Positions 41,900 to 50,408 of a stretch of 64,000 bases of DNA are shown here, one piece after another. The stretch covers positions 186,001-250,000 of the forward strand of contig JAVDCA010000002.1 in NCBI GenBank assembly GCA_030848545.1. Reading direction: 5' to 3'. Source of the DNA: Astrobacterium formosum (lineage in GTDB: Bacteria; Pseudomonadota; Alphaproteobacteria; Rhizobiales; Xanthobacteraceae). The position numbers were made by a program, and so were the translations under genes. Every line of letters starts with the position of its first letter. The stretch's first letter is position 1. The notes below the pieces were generated by a model. That model ran no database searches, was not told the origin of the DNA, and was given only the letters and a program-made list of their open reading frames with translations.

Positions 41900-43234
41900 T
41901 CAGTTCGGAATGCCGGCCTTCGGATTGGGCGGGAAGGCCGCGTTGGTGGCAACGCCGCGCAGCAGGTCGATGGCGGCCTTGAGGGCCTTGTCGTCCTTGG
42001 GTTCCGGCGGCACGTATGACTGCGAGCCGCCCTGCTCCTCGCCGTCGGCCTTGAGATGGCCGCGCAGGGACGATTCGCCCTTGGTCTCGGTGCGGCCCTT
42101 GACCTCGTCGGGCACCTCCTGGAGCACCTCGATGTCCGGAGTGATGCCCTTGGCCTGGATCGACTTGCCGGACGGCGTGTAATAGCGCGCCGTGGTCAGC
42201 CGCAGGGCGCCGTTGCCGGACCCGAGCGGAATGATGGTCTGCACCGAGCCCTTGCCGAACGAGCGCGAGCCGATCAGGGTTGCGCGCTTGTGATCCTGCA
42301 GGGCGCCGGCGACGATTTCCGACGCCGAGGCCGAGCCGCCATTGATCAGCACGATGATCGGCTTGTTCTTGGCGAGGTCGCCGGAGCGGGCGTTGAAGCG
42401 CTGCGTCTCGTCGGCATCGCGGCCGCGGGTCGACACGATCTCGCCGCGCTCCAGGAAGGCGTCGGACACCGAGATGGCCTGGTCGAGCAGGCCGCCCGGA
42501 TTGTTGCGCATGTCGATGATGTAGCCGCGCAGCTTCTCCTGCGGGATCTTTTCGGCGATGTCGGCGAGCGCCTTCTTGAGCCCCTCGGTGGTCTGCTCGT
42601 TGAACTGGGTCAGCCGGATATAGCCCACATCCTCGCCCTCGACCCGCGAACGCACCGAGCGCACCCGGATGATGTCGCGCACGATCGTGATCTCGATGGG
42701 CTTGTCGGCGCCCTTGCGCATGACCTTCAGCCGAATCTTGGTGTTGACCTGGCCGCGCATCTTCTCGACCGCCTGATTGAGCGTCAGCCCCTGGACGGCT
42801 TCGTCGTCCAGATGGGTGATGACGTCTCCGGCGAGAACGCCCGCCTTGGCGGCTGGGGTTTCGTCGATGGGAGCCACCACCTTGACGAGTCCGTCCTCCA
42901 TGGTGACTTCGATGCCCAGCCCGCCGAACTCGCCGCGGGTCTGCACCTGCATGTCGCGGAAGCTCTTGGGATCCATGTAGCTCGAATGGGGATCGAGGCC
43001 GTTGAGCATGCCGTTGATGGCCGATTCGACCAGCTTGGAATCGTCCGGCTTCTCGACATAGTGGGCCCGCACGCGTTCGAAGATGTCTCCGAACAGGTTG
43101 AGCTGCTTGTAGGTATCGGCGGCGGCCGCCTTGGCGCTCGCCCCGAAAAAGGCCATGCGAGGCTGAGTCGCGGCCATGGTGAGTGCCACACCGGCAACCG
43201 CACCGAGGAGAACCAGGGAAGTCTTGCGCATCAT
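41900..43234 (-). CDS. ctpA: carboxy-terminal processing protease (S41)
   Basis: 444-residue periplasmic serine protease. Signal peptide (MMRKTSLVLLGAVAGVALTM), PDZ domain (GGLGIEVTMEDGLVKVVAPI to HLDDEAVQGL), and S41 catalytic core with Ser in INGGSASASEIVAGAL and Lys in SRSFGKGSVQTI. Processes C-termini of envelope proteins or murein hydrolases. Its start overlaps the envC stop by 4 bp, so the two are translationally coupled; EnvC-CtpA coupling is common in alphaproteobacteria. Confidence 0.95.
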   Translation of the reverse strand: MMRKTSLVLLGAVAGVALTMAATQPRMAFFGASAKAAAADTYKQLNLFGDIFERVRAHYVEKPDDSKLVESAINGMLNGLDPHSSYMDPKSFRDMQVQTRGEFGGLGIEVTMEDGLVKVVAPIDETPAAKAGVLAGDVITHLDDEAVQGLTLNQAVEKMRGQVNTKIRLKVMRKGADKPIEITIVRDIIRVRSVRSRVEGEDVGYIRLTQFNEQTTEGLKKALADIAEKIPQEKLRGYIIDMRNNPGGLLDQAISVSDAFLERGEIVSTRGRDADETQRFNARSGDLAKNKPIIVLINGGSASASEIVAGALQDHKRATLIGSRSFGKGSVQTIIPLGSGNGALRLTTARYYTPSGKSIQAKGITPDIEVLQEVPDEVKGRTETKGESSLRGHLKADGEEQGGSQSYVPPEPKDDKALKAAIDLLRGVATNAAFPPNPKAGIPN

Positions 43235-44595
43235 CCGCGAACCTTTTCAGTCTCGGTAGTTGCCCACCAGGGGTTTGGATCGACGGGGGACCCGTCCTTT
43301 CGGAACTCGATATAGAGCACGGGTTGCCCGGCGGCCGAAAATTCGGAGGCCGCTGTCCCAGGCATCACCGCCGAAGCAACTTGCGGACCACTTCCCATCG
43401 CGGCGACGGGTTCTCCCGTCAGCACGAACTGGCCGATCTCGACGGAAATCCGCTCCATTCCCGCGAGCAGGACATGATATCCGCCACCCGCATTGAGGAT
43501 CAAGAGTTGGCCGTAGGAGCGATAGGGGGCCGCGTACATCACCCAGCCGTCGCACGGCGCCGTTACCTGCGCACCGGCGCGGGTCGCGACCGAGAGGCCC
43601 TTTTCGGTGCCGGTCGGGCCTTCCTCGCCGAAATCGCGAAGTTTCACCCCATTCACGGGGCGGCGCAGCAGGCCCTTGGCCTGCGCGAACGCCACCGCCG
43701 GGCCGAGGCGACCGGGATCCTTGAGGGCGGCGAAATTGCCGCGCGAATCAGCGCCCGTCTGGCCCCTGCGGGCGGCACGGCTGGCGCTGTCGAGCCCCTG
43801 CTCCAGCTTGGCGATCAGGTCCGCGAGCGTGCCGGCCTGGCGCGCCAGGGCCTGGGCGCGCTGACGCTCGCCTTCGAGCGCCTGCTCGACTTCGCCCAAT
43901 CGCTTCTGCCGCTCCGCCACCAGAGCCGACATCCGGTTGCGGTCGTCCGCCAGAGACGCGAAATCGCGACCGAGGGATTCGCGTTCGCGCCGGCTGTCGG
44001 CGCGCACCCGCACGAGGTCGGCGAGATGGGTGGCGAGACTTTCCACCTCGGAACGCATGTCCGGCAATACCGCTCCCAGCATCATGGCGGTCCTGACCGA
44101 CACCAGCGCATCTTCGGGCCGCACCATCAGGGCCGGCGGCGGCCGCTGCCCCATGCGTTGCAGCGCCGCCAGCACTTCCGTGATCACCCGTCGTCGTCCC
44201 GACAGGGACGCCCTGAGCTGATCCTCGCGCTGCGCCAGTTCGCGCAGCCTGTTTTCGCTCGCACCGATGCGCGATTCGATCTCCTGCATGCGGGCGGCGG
44301 TATCGATCAGGTTCTGGTTGAGCTTGCGGCGATCCTCGCCGATCGCCGCCATCTCCGCCGCGAGCTTGGCCTCCGCCTCCTGAGCCTGCTTCTGCTGGCC
44401 GCGCAGAGTTTCCAGTTCCTGGTCGTGGCGGCGCAGCGCTTCCGCCGAGGATTTGTCCTCCGGAGAATTTTGCGGAGATTTTTGCGCCGCAGCCGGCTGA
44501 ATCGCGATCGCCAGCCCGGCCACAACCGCAAGCGTCCAGCCCCGCAAGGCGGCACGGCGGTCAAAGGCGGCGCGGCGCGAGCTCAAGGGTTGCAC
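43231..44595 (-). CDS. envC: murein hydrolase activator EnvC family (LytM domain)
   Basis: 454 residues: signal peptide ending AAAQ, long coiled coil (about 40-260; many Glu/Arg/Leu heptads), then a C-terminal LytM/M23 domain (about 330-450). The LytM zinc ligands are replaced: TEKGLSVATRAGAQVTAP has no His/Asp, and VLYIEFRKDG stands in for HxH, so it is not a peptidase but an amidase activator, as known for EnvC/NlpD-type proteins. Upstream neighbour of ctpA with a 4-bp overlap. Confidence 0.92.
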   Translation of the reverse strand: MQPLSSRRAAFDRRAALRGWTLAVVAGLAIAIQPAAAQKSPQNSPEDKSSAEALRRHDQELETLRGQQKQAQEAEAKLAAEMAAIGEDRRKLNQNLIDTAARMQEIESRIGASENRLRELAQREDQLRASLSGRRRVITEVLAALQRMGQRPPPALMVRPEDALVSVRTAMMLGAVLPDMRSEVESLATHLADLVRVRADSRRERESLGRDFASLADDRNRMSALVAERQKRLGEVEQALEGERQRAQALARQAGTLADLIAKLEQGLDSASRAARRGQTGADSRGNFAALKDPGRLGPAVAFAQAKGLLRRPVNGVKLRDFGEEGPTGTEKGLSVATRAGAQVTAPCDGWVMYAAPYRSYGQLLILNAGGGYHVLLAGMERISVEIGQFVLTGEPVAAMGSGPQVASAVMPGTAASEFSAAGQPVLYIEFRKDGSPVDPNPWWATTETEKVRG

Positions 44596-44710
44596 ATCCG
44601 GTTGGCGTGAGGCCTCAACTAGGGGCGGATTGGGGCGGATTCGCGTCCCGTTCCGCTCACAACTCGGTGTAATCCCGCCGGCTGGCCTCCGGCCAGCGAA
44701 TGTTTGGCCG

Positions 44711-45193
44711 TCACGACCGGTGATAGGGATGGCCCGCCAGCATGGTCACGGCCCGGTAGAGCTGTTCCAGGAGCATGATGCGCACCAGCTGGTGCGGCCA
44801 AGTGGCTGCCCCGAAAGCGAGCGTCAAGCCGGCCCGCGCCTCGAGATCGGGGGACAATCCGTCCGCCCCCCCGATGACGAACATCACCGCCGGCCGGCCG
44901 TTGTCGCGCCAGGCGGCGACCTGCCGGGCGAAGCTGGCGCTGTCGAAACTGGCGCCACGCTCGCTCAAGGCCACGAGGACGCTGCCCTCCGGCATCAGGT
45001 TGGCGAGCGCGATGGATTCCTCCAGGCGGCGGCGGTCGACCTCCTGGGCGCGACTTTCACGGATCTCGATGACCTCGACGTCGCGCAACCCGATGGCACG
45101 GCCGGCCTTGGCGGCGCGGTCGCGATAACGCTCCGCGAGCTCGCGTTCCGGCCCGGCCTTCAGGCGGCCTACCGCGGAAATGACCACACGCAT
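44711..45193 (-). CDS. rlmH: 23S rRNA (pseudouridine-1915-N3)-methyltransferase
   Basis: 160-residue SPOUT methyltransferase acting on the ribosomal A-site of mature 70S particles. N-terminal MRVVISAVGRLKAGPERELA, SAM-knot VMFVIGGADGLSPDLE and C-terminal trefoil LLEQLYRAVTMLAGHPYHRS are diagnostic. Length agrees with the family (about 155-160). Directly downstream of rsfS (22-bp gap), the common order rsfS-rlmH. Confidence 0.95.
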   Translation of the reverse strand: MRVVISAVGRLKAGPERELAERYRDRAAKAGRAIGLRDVEVIEIRESRAQEVDRRRLEESIALANLMPEGSVLVALSERGASFDSASFARQVAAWRDNGRPAVMFVIGGADGLSPDLEARAGLTLAFGAATWPHQLVRIMLLEQLYRAVTMLAGHPYHRS

Positions 45194-45215
45194 GGCTCGC
45201 TCGACGTCGGACGGT

Positions 45216-45629
45216 CTAGCTCGCCCGCCGCTTCCCCGTGGTGGTGGGCGCGGTCCACATCTTTTCGAGACTGTAGAAAGCGCGGACTTCGGGGCGGAAG
45301 ACGTGAACGATCACGTCGCCGGCGTCGATCAGAACCCAGTCGCATTGCGGTACGCCCTCGACGCGGACGCCGGACACACCGGCTTCGTCCAGGCCTTTGA
45401 CGACGCGATCCGCGACCGAACCCACATGGCGGTTCGACGTGCCGGTCGACACGACCATGTAGTCGGCGATCGAGGACTTGTTGCGCAGGTCGATGGTGAG
45501 AGTGTCCTCGGCCTTCATGTCGTCGAGGCGCGCGAGGACGATGCGAAGAGTCTCCTCGGCGTCAGGACGCGCCTTGGAGACGGGTTCGGGCCGCCGACGG
45601 ACAGTCCGAGACAGTGTGGTGATGGACAG
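45216..45629 (-). CDS. rsfS: ribosomal silencing factor RsfS, apparent CTG start
   Basis: RsfS/Iojap protein that binds uL14 and blocks subunit joining under starvation. Core motifs: LTIDLRNKSSIADYMVVSTG, VEGVPQCDWVLIDAGDVIVH and VFRPEVRAFYSLEKMW. Homology continues upstream of the only in-frame ATG (45518) through DAEETLRIVLARLDDMKAED, which forms the first helix in the family. From the upstream stop (45699-45701) to 45518 the frame has no ATG, GTG or TTG. The best start is CTG at 45629, with purine-rich AAGGAAAGGAAGGA just before it, giving 137 residues. ATG 45518 would give a 100-residue truncated protein. Confidence 0.8.
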   Translation of the reverse strand: MSITTLSRTVRRRPEPVSKARPDAEETLRIVLARLDDMKAEDTLTIDLRNKSSIADYMVVSTGTSNRHVGSVADRVVKGLDEAGVSGVRVEGVPQCDWVLIDAGDVIVHVFRPEVRAFYSLEKMWTAPTTTGKRRAS

Positions 45630-45795
45630 GGGTCCTTCCTTTCCTTCGAAGGCCCGGGCACCCGCCCGGCGCCTGCTACTTAAGATAAGTACGGACGGTT
45701 AACGGTTTCAACCATCCCGACCGGCTTTGCGATCCCAATTTCTCCGCGCCGTGGCATTTTTGGCGCGCGCTTCGCCCGGCCGTCCGGTTCCCGAC

Positions 45796-46446
45796 TCATC
45801 GTCCGGTATCGAGACGACGGGGTTGTGACCCCTGGCGGATGCGCAACGACTCTTGGCGGGTGCGCAACGCCGTCGACGACAGCGGCGACTTCAGGCCGTG
45901 CAGGTAAACCCAGGCGGGCGGGCGCCGGCCGGGCAATGTCCTGGCCGCCGATTCCGGAACCCGGAAGCGCGCCAGGGCGGTCGCGGCGCGGCCAGCGGTG
46001 GCGGAAAGGCTCGGCCCGGCCCGGTCCACCACCGCGATGGGGAGGCTGCCGGCGATATGGCGCCACTGCCGCCAGCGATGGAAACTCGCGAGATTGTCGG
46101 CGCCCATGAGCCAGACGAACCGCACGCCCGGGCAGCGGGCGCGGAGATAGCGGACGGTCTCGTGCGTGTAGCGGAGCCCCAGATCGGCCTCGAAGCTGGT
46201 GACGATGATGCCAGGATGGCGGGCGAGACGGCGCGCAGCGGCCAGTCGCTCGGCGAGCGGCGCCAGTGCGCTGGTGTCCTTGAGAGGATTGCCGGGCGTC
46301 ACCAGCCACCAGACGAAATCGAGCCCGAGCCGCCTGATGGCCATGAGGGCGACGGAAAGATGCGCCTCGTGGGGCGGATCGAACGTGCCGCCGAACAGGC
46401 CGATGCGCAGCCCGGGCGCATGCGGCGGCAGGATGGCGGGCCGCAT
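45796..46446 (-). CDS. nadD: nicotinate-nucleotide adenylyltransferase
   Basis: 216 residues; transfers AMP from ATP to nicotinate mononucleotide in NAD synthesis. Nucleotidyltransferase motif GLFGGTFDPPHEAHLSVALM (HxxH), WLVTPGNPLKD, FVWLMGADNLASFHRWRQW and the C-terminal SPLSSTALRTR corresponding to ISSTxIR. ATG 46446 is the first reasonable start. Between rsfS and proA in the usual alphaproteobacterial order. Confidence 0.94.
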   Translation of the reverse strand: MRPAILPPHAPGLRIGLFGGTFDPPHEAHLSVALMAIRRLGLDFVWWLVTPGNPLKDTSALAPLAERLAAARRLARHPGIIVTSFEADLGLRYTHETVRYLRARCPGVRFVWLMGADNLASFHRWRQWRHIAGSLPIAVVDRAGPSLSATAGRAATALARFRVPESAARTLPGRRPPAWVYLHGLKSPLSSTALRTRQESLRIRQGSQPRRLDTGR

Positions 46447-46527
46447 GGCTAGCCCCTTCGCCGCGCTTGCGATGGCGCGCGGCTAGGAGTGCATGGTCGA
46501 ACGCTCGGGATCGCAACGAAACGGGCC

Positions 46528-46570
46528 TGCTCCCTCTCCCGCTTGCGGGGGAGGGCGTGGGGTGAGGTCC
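46528..46570. repeat. short GC palindrome, family E
   Basis: CCCTCTCCCGCTTGCGGGGG followed by AGGGCGTGGGGTGAGG, a hairpin-forming unit of a type scattered through Rhizobiales intergenic regions. Single copy in this window, in the proA-nadD gap; it is related in style to family D. Confidence 0.7.
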
Positions 46571-46588
46571 GTCGGCACTCCACTTCGA

Positions 46589-47947
46589 TCACGGCCTGAT
46601 CTGCCCGGAACCGTGCACCCGATACTTGAAGGTGGTGAGCTGCTCGACCCCCACCGGGCCGCGCGCGTGCAACCGGCCGGTGGCGATGCCGATCTCGGCC
46701 CCGAAGCCGAACTCGCCGCCGTCGGCGAACTGGGTCGAGGCGTTGTGCAGCACGATGGCCGAATCGACCTGGGCGAGGAAAGTCTCGGCGGCTTGCGCAT
46801 CGGCCGTCACGATGGCGTCGGTATGGTGGGAGCCGTAGCGCTCGATATGCCGGATCGCCCCGTCGACGCCGTCGACCACCTTGGCGGCGATGATGGCGTC
46901 GAGATACTCGGTCGCCCAGTCCTCCTCGGTGGCCGGTTTCACGCGGCGATCGACACCTTGCGTGTCGCGGTCGCCGCGCACTTCGCAATGGGCATCGAGC
47001 AGCATGGCGACCAGGGGGGCCAGCATGGCAGGAGCGGCGGCGCGGTCGACCAGCAGCGTCTCGGCGGCGCCGCAGACGCCGGTGCGGCGCAGCTTGGCAT
47101 TGAGCAGAATGGTCTTGGCCATGGCGAGATCGGCGGCCTTGTCCACATAGACATGGCAGTTGCCGTCCAGATGGGCGAACACCGGCACCCGCGCCTCGGT
47201 CTGGACGCGCGCCACCAGGCTCTTGCCGCCGCGCGGCACGATGACGTCGAGATTGCCGTCGAGGCCCGCCAGCATGGCACCGACGGCGGCGCGATCGCGG
47301 CTCGGAACCAGCTGGATGGCGTCCTCCGGCAGGCCGGCCTGGCGCAGGCCCGCCGCCAGCGCGGCCTGGATCGCCTGCGAGGAACGAAAGCCGTCGGAAC
47401 CGCCGCGCAGGATGACGGCATTGCCGGCCTTGAGGCACAAGCTACCGGCATCGGCGGTGACATTGGGCCGGCTCTCGTAGATGACGCCGATGACCCCGAG
47501 CGGCACCCGCACCCGTTCGATCAGGAGGCCGTTCGGCCGCGTCCAGGCGTCCATCACGGCCCCGACCGGGTCGGCGAGGCCGGCGACGGTGCGCACCCCG
47601 TCCGCCATGGCGGCGATCCGCTTGTCGTCGAGCCGGAGCCGGTCCAGGAAGGCGGTCGTCGCGCCCTGGGCCCGCGCCTGCGCGACATCTTCGGCATTGG
47701 CGGCGAGGATCGCGGGCGCGGCCTCCGCGAGCGCGGCCGCCATTGCGAGCAGGGCCGCGTTCTTGGCAGACGCAGGTGCGAGAGCGACGACGCGGGCGGC
47801 GGCGCGGGCGCGCCGGCCCATCTCCCGCATCACCACGGCGATATCCGCCCCGGCCACCGCAGGCGCCGGCGCCGGCGCCGGTGGGGGCGCCGCCATGGCA
47901 GTCGTGTCCGGCACAATGGTGGAGAGGCTTGCGGTCATGTCTGACAT
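46589..47947 (-). CDS. proA: gamma-glutamyl phosphate reductase (glutamate-5-semialdehyde dehydrogenase)
   Basis: About 452 residues; NADPH-dependent step of proline synthesis. Catalytic Cys in [51 protein letters not shown] and [12 protein letters not shown]-like [13 protein letters not shown] are diagnostic. The N-terminus carries about 30 extra residues including a Pro/Ala run ([15 protein letters not shown]) before the family start near [19 protein letters not shown]. Several starts are possible: ATG 47947 (used), ATG 47938 and a later Met. proB is not in the window. Confidence 0.93.
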   Translation of the reverse strand: MSDMTASLSTIVPDTTAMAAPPPAPAPAPAVAGADIAVVMREMGRRARAAARVVALAPASAKNAALLAMAAALAEAAPAILAANAEDVAQARAQGATTAFLDRLRLDDKRIAAMADGVRTVAGLADPVGAVMDAWTRPNGLLIERVRVPLGVIGVIYESRPNVTADAGSLCLKAGNAVILRGGSDGFRSSQAIQAALAAGLRQAGLPEDAIQLVPSRDRAAVGAMLAGLDGNLDVIVPRGGKSLVARVQTEARVPVFAHLDGNCHVYVDKAADLAMAKTILLNAKLRRTGVCGAAETLLVDRAAAPAMLAPLVAMLLDAHCEVRGDRDTQGVDRRVKPATEEDWATEYLDAIIAAKVVDGVDGAIRHIERYGSHHTDAIVTADAQAAETFLAQVDSAIVLHNASTQFADGGEFGFGAEIGIATGRLHARGPVGVEQLTTFKYRVHGSGQIRP

Positions 47948-48154
47948 CCGTTCGTCACAGGCCATCCCTAGCATGGCTGCAAAATCGCGGCGAGGGCGGG
48001 GCGTCATGGCCCATATCCCTCCAGGGGAAACCAATAATCTCCGGCGGGAACCAAAGCCGACGCCCGTGATTGAGTCACGCTCTGGAATCAGTCCGTTTCG
48101 ACTCGCGATCCCGCCCTGGTCCATTTGCCGATCCCCACTCTGAGGAGCTCCCAC

Positions 48155-48403
48155 ATGACCAGCCCCGATCGTCTGCCCCGGCATTTTCCCGTCGGCACCC
48201 GTTACGTGGTCGAGGGCGTTCCCGGCGAGAATGGGGAGCTGACGATTACCTCCCGCATGGTGGTGCTGCCCAACGGAACCGAATTGTCCCTGCCGCTGAC
48301 GCCGCAGCGCCTCGCGGCCCGCATGGCGCGGCGCGCCGCCGCCCGTCCGTCGCCCGCGCGCGGCGACCGCAAGCGCCCCGAGCGAAAAACCACGCGTTCG
48401 TGA
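48155..48403 (+). CDS. small conserved hypothetical protein
   Basis: 82 residues beginning [20 protein letters not shown], then a beta-rich stretch with [15 protein letters not shown] and a basic Arg/Ala/Pro-rich tail (from about residue 57). ATG 48155 has GAGGAG 7 nt upstream. Short proteins with [11 protein letters not shown] recur in Rhizobiales as I recall; no function is known. Divergent from proA, monocistronic, with a hairpin about 60 bp after the stop. Confidence 0.65.
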   Translation: MTSPDRLPRHFPVGTRYVVEGVPGENGELTITSRMVVLPNGTELSLPLTPQRLAARMARRAAARPSPARGDRKRPERKTTRS

Positions 48404-48819
48404 AATTAGGGCCGCTGCTCGTCGTTAAGAAAATCGTAAATCCTCCCGCCTGCCCCGGCGCCGCCGGATATTCGGCGGCCATTACTGTTTTCCGGCGCCG
48501 CTGCCGCGTTTTTGCCCATGGGCGGCGTGTCGGCATGCCTCCTTGTGTGCAGGCGGTTTTTTTGGCCTCCTCCCCATTCTGATACTCCCCTCCCTGCCGG
48601 GATTGCATCGGAGATATGCCGGGTTGCAGCATATAGGTGGTTTGCGGATGGCAAGGTCGCGTCGCCACCGCTACACCGCCCCGAATCGCGCGATCCGGGC
48701 GGCGAGTGGCCGCCGGTGATTGCGTGGCACCACAAGGGCGACCATGCCCGATCGGCCCTGCGCGTCGCGTCCGCCGGCGGTGCCGACCCCCTCACTCCAA
48801 CGACGCCCGAGGCGATGAC
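48404..48819. other. 416-bp intergenic region upstream of the CoA-transferase
   Basis: Contains a hairpin near its left end (48460-48479), a second possible weak terminator (about 48534-48567, GCCT/AGGC stem followed by seven T) and then a GC-rich stretch of about 200 bp in which no gene is recognised although frames are open. The promoter of the CoA-transferase gene should lie here. Confidence 0.45.
48460..48479 (+). terminator. hairpin after the small hypothetical gene
   Basis: GCCGCCG (48460-48466), loop of six, CGGCGGC (48473-48479), followed by CATTACTGTTTT. Plausible intrinsic terminator for the gene at 48155-48403. Confidence 0.5.
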
Positions 48820-50328
48820 ATGTCGCAGAGCTCCCGTGTCCTCAATCCCGCACTGAGATCCAAGATCATGTCGGCCGACGAGGCCGCGCAGTTCATCTCC
48901 CCGGGCGCGAATGTGGGCATGAGCGGCTTCACCGGCGCCGGCTATCCCAAGCTCATTCCCGGCGCGCTGGCGAACCGCATGAAGGCCGCCCATGAGAAGG
49001 GCGAGGATTTTCGCGTCGGCCTGTGGACCGGCGCCTCGACCGCGCCGGAGCTCGACGGCGCGCTGGCCGAGGCCGACGGCGTCGGGTTGCGCCTGCCCTA
49101 CCAGTCGGATCCGACCTGCCGCAAGAAGATCAACTCCGGCCTGATCGACTACGTCGACATGCACCTGTCCCATGTGGGCCAGTATGTGTGGTTCGGCCAT
49201 CTCGGCCATCTCGACGTCGCCGTCGTCGAAGTCGCCGCCGTGCGCGAGGACGGCCAGCTCGTTCCGTCGTTCTCGGTCGGCAACAACAAGACCTGGCTCG
49301 ACCTCGCCGACAAGATCATCCTCGAGGTCAATTCGTGGGCGGATCTCGGCGTCGACGGCATGCACGACATCTACTACGGCACGCTGCTGCCGCCGCAGCG
49401 CAAGCCGATCCCGCTGGTGAAGCCCGGCGACCGCATCGGCGACAGGTATTTCCGCTGCGACCCCAGCAAGGTCGTCGCCGTCGTCGAGACCAACCACGTC
49501 GACCGCAACACGCCGTTCGCGCCCCCGGACGCAACCTCGCGCGCCATCGCGGGCCACATCCTCGAATTCCTCTCCCACGAAGTGAAGAAGGGCCGCCTGC
49601 CCGAAAGCCTGCTGCCGCTGCAGTCGGGCGTCGGCAACACCGCCAATGCGGTGATGGCCGGCCTCAAGGACGGGCCGTTCGAGAACCTCGCCGCCTACAC
49701 CGAAGTGCTGCAGGACGGCATGCTCGACCTCATCGAGTGCGGCAAGATGAAGTTCGCGTCCGCGACCGCCGTCTCACTCTCTCCCGAGGCCGCGATCGCC
49801 TTCAACAAGAAAGCCGCCGCCCTCAAGAAGCAGGTCATCCTGCGCCCGCAGGAGATTTCCAACCATCCCGAGCTGATCCGCCGCCTCGGCATCATCGCCA
49901 TGAACGGCCTGATCGAGGCCGACATCTACGGCAACGTCAACTCGACCCATATCGGCGGCACCTCGATCATGAACGGCATCGGGGGTTCGGGCGACTTCGC
50001 CCGCAATTCGTTCCTGTCGATCTTCATGACGCCGTCGACCGCCAAGAACGGCGCCATCTCGGCGATCGTGCCGATGGTCACCCATGTGGACCACACCGAG
50101 CACGACGTCCACGTGCTCGTCACCGAGCAGGGCCTCGCCGACCTGCGCGGCCTGTCACCGAAGAGCCGCGCCAAGGTGATCATCGAGAACTGCGCCCATC
50201 CGACCTACAAGCCGGCGCTCAACGAGTACTTCAGGCGCGCCCTCGACCAGTCGCCGGGTAAGCACACCCCGCACCTGATGGACGAGGCGTTCTCATTTTT
50301 GCGGACGTTCAAATCCGGGAAAAACTGA
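48820..50328 (+). CDS. acetyl-CoA hydrolase/transferase family (succinyl-CoA:acetate CoA-transferase type)
   Basis: 502-residue family I CoA-transferase similar to AarC/Ach1. Features: GANVGMSGFTGAGYPKLIPG, LDVAVVEVAAVREDGQLVPS, LQSGVGNTANAVMAGL and the glutamate-bearing PFENLAAYTEVLQDGMLDL expected to form the glutamyl-CoA thioester; C-terminal GGSGDFARNSFLSIFMTPST and HVLVTEQGLADLRGLSPKSR. It would exchange CoA between succinyl-CoA and acetate, bypassing SucCD. ATG 48820 with GAGG upstream. Monocistronic; a hairpin follows. Confidence 0.92.
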   Translation: MSQSSRVLNPALRSKIMSADEAAQFISPGANVGMSGFTGAGYPKLIPGALANRMKAAHEKGEDFRVGLWTGASTAPELDGALAEADGVGLRLPYQSDPTCRKKINSGLIDYVDMHLSHVGQYVWFGHLGHLDVAVVEVAAVREDGQLVPSFSVGNNKTWLDLADKIILEVNSWADLGVDGMHDIYYGTLLPPQRKPIPLVKPGDRIGDRYFRCDPSKVVAVVETNHVDRNTPFAPPDATSRAIAGHILEFLSHEVKKGRLPESLLPLQSGVGNTANAVMAGLKDGPFENLAAYTEVLQDGMLDLIECGKMKFASATAVSLSPEAAIAFNKKAAALKKQVILRPQEISNHPELIRRLGIIAMNGLIEADIYGNVNSTHIGGTSIMNGIGGSGDFARNSFLSIFMTPSTAKNGAISAIVPMVTHVDHTEHDVHVLVTEQGLADLRGLSPKSRAKVIIENCAHPTYKPALNEYFRRALDQSPGKHTPHLMDEAFSFLRTFKSGKN

Positions 50329-50335
50329 CGCGTGA

Positions 50336-50361
50336 GGACGGGGGGCGATTCTCCCCCGTCC
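50336..50361. terminator. hairpin between convergent genes
   Basis: GGACGGGGG (50336-50344) pairs with CCCCCGTCC (50353-50361) across an 8-nt loop, 8 bp after the CoA-transferase stop and ahead of the convergent permease gene. No T-run follows, so its terminator function is uncertain. Confidence 0.4.
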
Positions 50362-50408
50362 CCTCGCCCCGCTCATAGCCCGCCGGAAGGTACCGAAATC
50401 GGTGCGCT

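Noticed and set aside
43231-44595. Loss of zinc ligands in the EnvC LytM domain as a sign of decay
   Set aside because: Degenerate active sites are normal in EnvC-type amidase activators, and the gene is otherwise intact and coupled to ctpA.
44660-44710. GC hairpin between rlmH and envC as a terminator
   Set aside because: The stem (GGCTGGCC/GGCCAGC) is not followed by a T-run in the transcribed direction and the genes may be co-transcribed, so no call was made.
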